Source: Deroplatys truncata (Eukaryota; Arthropoda; Insecta; Mantodea; Mantidae). Taken from it: DNA of 64,000 bases. The notes under the pieces are model-generated. The model was not told where the DNA came from. It made no database searches and was given only the letters and a program-made list of their open reading frames with translations. The stretch lies in assembly GCA_030765065.1 (NCBI GenBank), contig CM060989.1:63564001-63628000 (forward strand). The letters run 5' to 3'. Both the position numbers and the translations under genes were made by a program. Below, one piece after another: positions 56,924 through 64,000 of this stretch. Within the stretch, counting starts at the first letter, position 1. The number at the start of each line of letters is the position of its first letter.

Positions 56924-58004
56924 AGGGATGTGAAAAACAGCTATTTTCGAATAACGGTTATAACTGTCGAAGCTACAGTGCGTTAACGGTTACATGTGGT
57001 TACTAGTAACGATTAAGTCATTTGTCTTCATGGTTATCACGGTACTACATACGGCTACCAGTAACAATTAGATGCAATTATGTTTCAATAAGAACGATGT
57101 CGTAATATGAGCTTAACGGCCCGTGCATATTTTACTACTAAACAGCATTGTTTATGCATACCTATCTACCCGCAATGCATAAAAACTCGTGCACCTATAA
57201 TCGTATGTGAATAATCATCTTAATGCAATGCAAACTGACTTGTCATTTGTGGCCTGTGTCATATTCGAACTGTAATGAACAAACATGTACTCGCAACTCC
57301 GTGTGAGGATGACTCAAGTTGTAAACTTGAGGTAACTAGTTCTCGATAGGCAATACCAATACCGCGCACATATACAGAATGATGTCATCCAGTCTAGGTA
57401 ACCGTCTCGTTTCTTCAGTAACCGCTAACGCGATAACTAGTTGTCTTGGTTACTTTGGTAACCGTTATTAGGTAATTAGCTACTTTGTAATCATTATTTT
57501 GGTAACCGTTATTGGGCAACTAGTTATTTTGTACTCGTTACTCTGGTAACCGTTATTGGGTAACCAGTTACTTTGCAATCATTACTTTGGTAACCGTTAT
57601 TGGGTAACTAGCTACTTTGTATTGGTTACTCTGGTAACCGTTATTGGGTAATCAGTTACTTTGCAATCATTATTTTGGTAACCAGTATTGGGTAACTAGT
57701 TACTTTGTATTCGTTACTTTGGTAACCATTATTGGGTAACCAGTTACTTTGCAATCTTCACTTTGGTAACCGTTATTGGGTAACTAGATGCTTTGGTAAC
57801 CGCTATTGGGTTGCCAGTTACTTTGCAATCATTACTTTGGTAACCATTTTGGGTAACTAGTTACTTTGGCAACCGTTATTGGGTAACCAGTTACTTTGCA
57901 ATCATTACTTTGGTAACCGTTATTGGGTAACTAGTTACTTTGTGTTCGTTACTTTGGTAACCGTTACATTAAGGTAACCGTTACGTTATTTTCTCCCATC
58001 CCTA
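56924..58004. mobile_element. hAT-like non-autonomous element carrying a minisatellite
   Basis: Ends AGGGATGTGAAAAACAG (left) and AGGGATGGGAGAAAATAACG (right, inward) form short inverted repeats of hAT character. Most of the right half is a tandem array. Flanks are CA-rich, so an 8-bp duplication cannot be read. There is no transposase sequence inside. Confidence 0.55.
57415..57985. repeat. 44-bp minisatellite (GGTAACCGTTATTGGG units)
   Basis: About 12 units with a 44-bp period. Two alternating unit types differ in the second half (CTAGTTACTTTGTATTCG versus CCAGTTACTTTGCAATCAT), giving an 88-bp higher-order period. Edge units are shortened. Confidence 0.92.
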
Positions 58005-58115
58005 AAAACAAGCGCGCACGCACACACATACAGGGACCTTTTTTTAAAAATTCCTTTTCTTGGGGGATTCAGGGAGTGTCCCCTACTTATTACGTATAGG
58101 TAAGTAGTAAGAAAG

Positions 58116-58566
58116 TCAAAATAATTGCTGGTTGGCATTTATAATAAAAGACTGCAGAAACTTATTAACCTCATTTTAGTGCATATAAGTTGAAACATGG
58201 TCAATACAAAGAGATAACACTATATTACACACCACATATGGTATCTTTAACTGTCTAATCTCGAAACCTTTACTATTGAAACTTGCTCTTTAAAATCTGG
58301 ATTAGGTTGAAGCATGACATTTAAAAGAGAACAACCCACCCTCTTGTGACAATACTAAAGCCAGCGCAGCAAGAACGGTCGAAGATATCAGGAAGTTTTC
58401 CATATTTCACTGCCAAAAGCGCAACTGCCATTAACACCATTACAAGTGCAACTGATAAGGAGACTAGGCAGTGAAGTTTCTCAGCACTCGGACCGTCATT
58501 AGCGCACCGCCCTTCCTAGACCTGCCAGGAAGCGTCAAAATGGTTATGTTTCAATTAAACCTCACG
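58116..58566. other. Stretch without recognised feature
   Basis: No gene or repeat is supported. It forms the left flank of the LINE insertion at 58577. Confidence 0.4.
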
Positions 58567-58577
58567 TACTGTAGGTA

Positions 58578-59237
58578 CATGAGGAATGGCTGACCAAATG
58601 GCGCATTAAAGTCAACCCAACCAAATCGCAAGCAATAATCTTCACCAAGCGAGTTAAACACCGCCAACTTGCGCGAACGCAGCCACCAATGCAACTCTTT
58701 GGCGCTCCCGTACTATGGGCCAGCACCGTCACCTACTTAGGCGTCATAATGGACCAGGGCCTCACCTGGAAAGACCACGTACTCAACGTCCGCAGAAAAT
58801 GCAATGCGCAACTATGCAAACTGTACCCTCTTATCAACTACAACAGTACCCTCGCCCTCTACAAGACGCTAATCCGACCCATACTCACCTACGCGGCCCC
58901 CGTCTGGGGGTACGTAGCTAAAAGCCATATCAGCACATTCCAATACCTCCAAAACAAAATCCTCCGTATTATAGCCAGAGTACCCAAACTTGCACCCTCC
59001 AAACTGCTACACCAAGAACTCAGCATGCACACCATTGAACAATTCATCAAAAAACTAGCAGCCGATTTGTACACCAACTGCACCAAAAGCAAAAACCCCC
59101 TCATCCAAACATTAGGCACCTATGAAACCACCATCAACAAACACAAACGACCATTAGACCTGTTTGACCGCAACCTGTCCGATGAAGTACCTATTGAGGA
59201 GATCCTTGAACACCTACACCGTCTTATACCCCCATAA
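58578..59237 (+). CDS. LINE reverse transcriptase C-terminal part
   Basis: An uninterrupted frame runs from the truncation point to a TAA stop, about 219 codons. It begins HEEWLTKWRIKVNPTKSQAI (end of the RT palm), continues TYLGVIMDQGLTWKDHV (thumb start) and LYKTLIRPILTYAAPVWG, then FQYLQNKILRIIARVPKLAP. These are typical post-catalytic motifs of jockey-clade LINE polymerases. The catalytic YADD box and endonuclease lie upstream of the truncation and are missing, so the product cannot retrotranspose itself. Confidence 0.9.
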   Translation, partial: HEEWLTKWRIKVNPTKSQAIIFTKRVKHRQLARTQPPMQLFGAPVLWASTVTYLGVIMDQGLTWKDHVLNVRRKCNAQLCKLYPLINYNSTLALYKTLIRPILTYAAPVWGYVAKSHISTFQYLQNKILRIIARVPKLAPSKLLHQELSMHTIEQFIKKLAADLYTNCTKSKNPLIQTLGTYETTINKHKRPLDLFDRNLSDEVPIEEILEHLHRLIPP

Positions 59238-59806
59238 CTTTGTCACATTCTCCCACACTATTAATACGTCTTCAGTTACAGGAAACCATACCGAACAGGA
59301 ACTTCAAACCAACGGTCTGCCCCTGCCACTGCGCCAGCCCATAAAGGAATCACCTATAAGCCATCCACCATGACAGCAACACTGCAACAGCATCTCGGTA
59401 CCCAAAGATAAAATCCCGCCACACCTCTCACTTCGATCACCTACATGATGCTAACACCCGCGCCATCCCATTTAGTTTTTAATTCGAAGCTCTTTAACGC
59501 ATCCGTAGCATTACCACCCTAACCTAGCCAGTACTAACCACCGAGCGCCAGCCAGGGCTCGCCATGGCTTGCGCCGGTAAACCCCACCTGACACGCTTGC
59601 ATCACTAGTTTAACGTTACTAACCGGGGTGCTTCAGCGGAACCCGATCATCTAACTCTCTTCATCCAACACGCACCAGCACGTCACTACTAACAAAACAC
59701 CCTCCCATAATTGCATTGCATGTTAGATACTAACAGAATGGGGAGACGATGTAGCCTCTGAGGATGATCGTCACCGGGGGCGGCGGCTGTGGGGCCGCCC
59801 CTACCA
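59238..59806 (+). other. LINE 3' untranslated region
   Basis: GC-rich, without a reading frame, from the LINE stop codon to the A-run. It carries short hairpins such as GGGGCGGCGGCTGTGGGGCCGCCCC-like sequence near 59776-59800. Confidence 0.75.
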
Positions 59807-59824
59807 GAAAAAAATACTGTAGGT

Positions 59825-60169
59825 CCGCTATAAAATATAAAGTATGCTGAACTTGGCACTATTTCGCGGCTCACGCGAACCAGCTTTGGAATATTTATTT
59901 CCGTATGAAGACAATATTGACGATATTTATAAGTTAGTATTCTCAAAAGTTGAAGACGTAAAAACAGATTAGTTTGAATGCTGAAAACTTTACAGATGCT
60001 ATATATCGCTTATTAAATAGTCGCAGACAAAATATTGTTAGATGAGCGTAATTACCGTTCTCAAGTAATCACAGAACTCGACTTACGCTTCGTTCTTGTA
60101 AATACATTCGAGCGGTGATACTCATATCCCACTAAAACAATAATTCCGTGACGCCACAGCCCATGAAGT
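59825..60169. other. Stretch without recognised feature
   Basis: AT-rich flank to the right of the LINE. No feature is supported. Confidence 0.4.
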
Positions 60170-60455
60170 GACTTGACCTGCTAACCCCGACTGTCACGTA
60201 CGCACAGCAGATATGGGTGGTTATCCAACCGATAGGGGAGGTGATGTGGCCAGCATCACGCATCTCACAACCAGAATTTTGGCATCCGTGGCCGGGATAG
60301 GTACCTACCGCAGCTCCTCACTTTCCTCACTATGCTGAATGGGCACCGGCCCTATACCCGGGACTTAAAATCAGTAACTCCGTGGGTGGGAACGAACACG
60401 GGCGCATTCCTAGACGGGAACCAGAGCACTACGGTGCAGGATTCCTATCCCACTA
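60170..60455 (-). mobile_element. Degraded tRNA-headed SINE (tentative)
   Basis: On the minus strand GCACCGTAGTGCTCTGGTTC and GTGTTCGTTCCCACCC sit at A- and B-box spacing near the right end, followed by a body with GGGCCGGTGCCCATTCAGCA. The boxes are imperfect and no target duplication was recognised. Confidence 0.5.
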
Positions 60456-60888
60456 GTTGTATAGATAATAATTTTACTGGTGTTTGCAATTAGCCCTTAT
60501 CACGACTTTAAGGCAAGTAAATGCTCAACTGCATATCATTTGCAGCATTTATGCTATCATCTTTAAGATGATATCTACAGAAATCAATGGAAATACCGAC
60601 ATTTAAATATATCAAGGTTACAATCGTAATTATCGGCTTTATAACGATCTTTTAAGCTATTAAACAAACTCTGGCTACAAAGATTCTCTCCGTCAATTTA
60701 TATCAGAAAAAGTTTAATTTTCCCTTATTGGGTAAATTATTCAGAAGTTATGGTGTCTGTAATAAAATTTTATTGACAAATACACGCGACCACCTTTCAG
60801 CCAATCTATGCTTTATTCACCAATCAGAATCGAAATTAATCGATAATTTTAAAGGATAGTGTTATAAAAAACTAATAAATGATAGTTT

Positions 60889-61694
60889 TTACTTTTTCTA
60901 TCACGTACATAGTAGGTACCGATAGCGAGATTTCACCGGAAATACATGTTTTGAGGCTCCCTGAATCCAAAAATGCATTTTTTAGAAAAAGGTCTGTGTG
61001 TACATGTGTGTCTGTGAACAGTGTAATTCAAAAAATGAACAGTCGGATAAACACCAAACTTGGTATTTAAGTTCAGTAACTTCCGAAGATGCGACAAAAA
61101 GGTTTTCAAGGAAAAATCGCCCTACCCAAAAATACTTTGTACATGAAACTTTTTCCAAATTTTTTATTTTCTATAAAATGACTAACGATTTTGATTAAAA
61201 TAACATATATCTACAAGAAAAACAAAATGTATATCTTGCATTTCTGGGAATAGCCTGTTAAGTCCACTTCATTCGGAAGGAATTTTGTATATCTGTATAA
61301 CTGGTAAACGTTAAGCGATAGACGAAAATGTACTTCGCAACAAATGTAGACCTCTTTAAAACACACAATTTATTTCAAATAAAGTTTTTTCTAGCATCAG
61401 CTATTTCCGAGATATCCGTTATTACTGGTTCAATATTTTGTCATTCTTTTTAAGTCCTTTCGATATTCAGTTGTTTTAGCGATTGCACGCAAAGAGCGTG
61501 CGGTTCTTAAACATTTGACTATCGCTATTCCCTTTATATCTATAACGAAATGTGTAATGCAGCTATTTCCGGAATGTGTTATCTCATTAAAATGAATAAG
61601 TCAGGAAAATAAACTTACGTAAGAACAATTTGTATACCCACTAATAAGTATTAGAGGGTAGAGAAGGTCATGTTAATGAACACTTAAGATTTTT
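60889..61694 (-). mobile_element. Family H, older subfamily
   Basis: Minus-strand copy from a weak hairpin end (TTACTTTTTCTATCACGTAC) to TTAATGAACACTTAAGATTTT. It includes the older-subfamily blocks AAACGTTAAGCGATAGACGA and GGTAGAGAAGGTCATG. Confidence 0.8.
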
Positions 61695-62490
61695 ACTTTC
61701 TCTACTACGTATAGTAAGTAGGGGAAGTATTGTATTCCACCCAAAAATTCAATACCAAGATTTCACCGGAAATATATGTTTTGAGACCCCTGAATCCAAA
61801 AAAAAGCATTTTTGGAAACATGTCCGTGTGTGTCTGTGAACAGCATAACTCAGAAACGAACAGTCGGATAAACACCAAACTTGGTATTTAGTTTTCAAGA
61901 AAATTCCCCACCCCAGATTACCCTTTACATGGAACATTTTTCGAAAATTTTAATTTTCTCAAAAATGGCTCTAACGATTTTGATTAAAATATCATATGTT
62001 TAAGATATTTTCATGACAAATGAAATGTATATCTCGAATTTTCTGGGAATGTCTCCAAAAGTATTCTTCATTGTGAACGACTTTTGCATAACTGGTAAAA
62101 CATAAGAGATCGACAACATTTTACTACACAAAAAATGTAGATCGCGTTAAATACACAATTTATGCCATAAACATTTTTTTTGTTGAGTGAACCATTTTCG
62201 AGATATTGCTTGTTATTTCCTTAAATTTTCCAATAATTATACTTTTTCTCAAATTCGTTACTCATTTTTTATGTCCTGGACATACAAAGAGAATGGAATG
62301 CGCCACATAGCAACCAGCTCTTAAAAGATTTGACTATAGCTTAAAGCCTACCAATTCCCCTTGCATCTACAAGAAAATTACCAATAAGATTAACATCTCG
62401 ATTAGCATGAAGCATATGGAGAATAAGCGTTTGTAAAAATAGTTTGTACAAGAGTAGAGAAAGTCATGTGAGTGTAACACATCAGATTTT
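61693..62490 (-). mobile_element. Family H element H18, head-to-tail with an older copy
   Basis: Complete minus-strand copy from TTACTTTCTCTACTACGTAT to GTGTAACACATCAGATTTT. Its hairpin end abuts the left terminus of the 60889-61694 copy, sharing the TTTT at the junction. Confidence 0.9.
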
Positions 62491-62519
62491 TTTATTCATA
62501 TATATCTCTGCTTTGATTC

Positions 62520-62804
62520 GACTAGCGATCTAGGAAGCCTACCTTCGTGCATCTTCCAAACTGCAAAAATGACAAGATTTGGTGATCTGCGAAAGCAAAA
62601 TATAAAAGAAGTGGCACAAGGTCTAACGTCGCATAATACGACATGAAATTGATAGGCTACTTTACTTATTATACTAAAAGTACAACAGATGTCATTGTTC
62701 TTGCATTGCAATTATCTTACCAAACACACTCTTTCTTATAATTTTCTTAGGTGATTTAATTGAGCGTTCAAACTCTCGTTGCTATTAACCTCAATTAAAT
62801 TACC
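62520..62804 (+). repeat. Unclassified dispersed repeat, family F copy 2
   Basis: Inverse-orientation relative of 44124-44460, sharing AGATTTGGTGATCTGCGAA and the terminal foldback, here with arms GGTGATTTAATTGAG and CTCAATTAAATTACC at 62750-62804. It again abuts a family H left end. Confidence 0.6.
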
Positions 62805-62910
62805 GAAAAACTAGAGCACTGGTGGTATTACTGAAAATATGATTTTTCTTTGGCATACAAATTTTACAGTATTAAACAATTATTACAAGTCTACCTTTAC
62901 GTTTTGCACG

Positions 62911-63076
62911 GTGAATCGGACGGTGAATGAATGAAATTGTTGAAATGACGCTCAAATGGGCCCTTGGTGTTCTCATGATAAGCGAAAACCCCGAAAAAAA
63001 CTTATCTAGGTAGTTCCCCATCAGAGATTCGAACTCGGGACCTCGCGAGGCAGACACCCTACCCCACATATATAGG
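62911..63076 (-). mobile_element. SINE family D
   Basis: The minus-strand head has GGGGTAGGGTGTCTGCCTCG (A-box region) and CCCGAGTTCGAATCTCTGAT (B box), then a body with GCCCATTTGAGCGTCATTTC. A perfect 11-bp duplication CGTTTTGCACG flanks it (62900-62910, 63077-63087). Confidence 0.92.
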
Positions 63077-63203
63077 CGTTTTGCACGTAATTTATAATCG
63101 GTAGGTTTCAATTTGTTTAAAAGGACCAGACACAAACTTTTTCAGGTTGCTGTCTCAAATAACTGGAAATTATATGCACTTAATAAATACAAATTCTAAG
63201 ACT

Positions 63204-63442
63204 GCCTCTATGGTCTGGTGGTTAGCATGCCAGTTTCCAAAACCAAAGGACCCGGGTTCGATTCCCGGCTGGAGGATGGACATTTTTCTTTAGCGAGGGT
63301 TATTCCCCTTCCTCCGTAGAGTCTGGAAAACTGAGAGTGTAAATGTGTGTGCGAATTTAATGTTTATAACGAAAACCCAAAAATATAACCTTAGGTGTTA
63401 AAGGCGGCATGTAAATGGACACAACAAATAATAATAATAATT
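63204..63442 (+). mobile_element. tRNA-headed SINE with (AAT)n tail
   Basis: The head CTATGGTCTGGTGGTTAGCA and GGGTTCGATTCCCGGC resemble a tRNA-Glu/Asp-type gene, but the acceptor stem pairs imperfectly and the anticodon arm (CCAGTTTCCAAAACCAAAGG) does not fold normally. A 150-bp body and (AAT)n tail follow. It is a SINE rather than a tRNA gene. Confidence 0.78.
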
Positions 63443-63560
63443 CGAAAAACTAAAGTTAAAGATAAATATTAACTTGCTCTATAATGATATTAAGTATTTA
63501 TGTGCCGCACCTTAAAATACTGATAAACTATTCATTTTAAGAACGCATAAATATTTGAGT

Positions 63561-63793
63561 GCCCACCATCGTGGTGTAGGGGGAGCATGTTTGCTTAACA
63601 TTCAAGAAATCCCGAGTTTGAATCTCTGTTAGAATGATATCCGGATAAGGTTTCGTTCGGGGGATTCCCCTTATCCTGAAAAGATGAATGTCGAGTAAAT
63701 ACGCATAGAGGACCCCAGGCTCATTTGAGCATCATGTCACCCATTTTATTCATCATAACCTACCCGGTTAAAGGACGTTAAACTAAAAAAAAG
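63561..63793 (+). mobile_element. SINE family D relative, plus strand
   Basis: The head TCGTGGTGTAGGGGGAGCAT and CCCGAGTTTGAATCTCTGTT is followed by the family D body (CCAGGCTCATTTGAGCATCA) and a tail ending GTTAAACTAAAAAAAAG. It shares its 3' half with 13005-13110 and 62911-63076. Confidence 0.82.
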
Positions 63794-64000
63794 TAATTAT
63801 TTACAGATTTGTTATACCTCCAATTTAAAACATTAGCAATTCCTCTCGAAACACTCGCAAGTCGACTTACAAACTAGCAAATGAAAGGCGAATTTAACGT
63901 CCGCACGCACCCAAATGCTATGCTTCCCACACATTGCTGCACACATTAATACACTACACCAACAAATGAACATTACGCTGCACAAGTTAGAGGATAACTG

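Larger units (their letters stand above)
56549..58115 (+). mobile_element. Family H, 5'-truncated, with an insertion in its microsatellite
   Basis: It starts within the body (GACATAAATTATGTGCTTTA). Its microsatellite has expanded to (CT)n(CA)n at 56861-56923. After an inserted element it resumes at 58005 (GCGCGCACGCACACACATAC) and ends with a rearranged hairpin (CCCCTACTTATTACGTATAG). Confidence 0.75.
58577..59814 (+). mobile_element. 5'-truncated jockey-type LINE, recent
   Basis: Bounded by a perfect 10-bp duplication TACTGTAGGT (58567-58576, 59815-59824), with a terminal A-run at 59807-59814. It contains the 3' end of the polymerase frame and a 577-bp GC-rich 3' untranslated region. The GC content is far above its surroundings, and the frame is intact, so the insertion is probably young. 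Confidence 0.94.

Noticed and set aside
58715..59373. Additional genes overlapping the LINE in other frames
   Set aside because: They are shadow frames of the GC-rich reverse transcriptase region.
63208..63278. Functional tRNA-Glu or tRNA-Asp gene
   Set aside because: The acceptor stem is mispaired, the anticodon arm does not fold, and a SINE body with an AAT tail follows directly.

Overview
The window is eukaryotic, AT-rich genomic DNA from an arthropod, most likely an insect with a large, repeat-rich genome. The evidence is GT-AG introns of 1 to 8 kb, insect-like transposon families (piggyBac, Tigger, mariner, hAT, Penelope, jockey-type LINEs) and tRNA-headed SINEs. The species cannot be named from the sequence alone.

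The only host gene I can support lies on the minus strand between about 26.3 kb and the left edge. It is the orthologue of the Rap guanine-nucleotide exchange factor PDZ-GEF (Drosophila dizzy/Gef26, vertebrate RAPGEF2/6). Seven exons join in frame (26187-26300, 23280-23486, 15063-15347, 13286-13522, 12059-12195, 6598-6886, 173-332) into about 476 codons. They cover an acidic Ser-rich N-terminal segment, a divergent cyclic-nucleotide-binding domain, the RasGEF N-terminal (REM) domain and most of the PDZ domain. The Ras-association and catalytic RasGEF domains must lie beyond the left edge. The start codon exon was not found.

The introns and the whole region from 26.3 to 64 kb are a dense graveyard of mobile DNA, often nested. 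0.2-12 kb: two LTR-like solo repeats with 4-bp target duplications, an internally deleted Tigger, a Penelope-like fragment, and a second Tigger that carries a piggyBac element, which itself carries two further insertions. 15.5-20.4 kb: a complete but coding-poor LTR retrotransposon whose two 486-bp LTRs are almost identical, so it is very young. 21.4-22.85 kb: a 58-bp minisatellite with higher-order structure. 27.7-35.2 kb: LINE, SINE, mutator-like, mariner and hAT remnants. 35-64 kb: repeated insertions of one roughly 850-bp non-coding family, mixed with mariner elements, LINEs and SINEs.

The most distinctive signal is that 850-bp family (called family H here), with about twenty full or partial copies. 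It has a conserved AAAATCTGATG-like left end, a left subterminal CTTTCTCTACT motif, an internal CA/GACA microsatellite, and a right terminal hairpin that carries the complement of the left motif. Two in-window empty sites show insertion inside short A-runs that needs no target duplication. This is the architecture of Helentron-derived non-autonomous elements (HINE/DINE-1-like). I saw no CRISPR array, operon, bacterial-type gene or intact toxin system.
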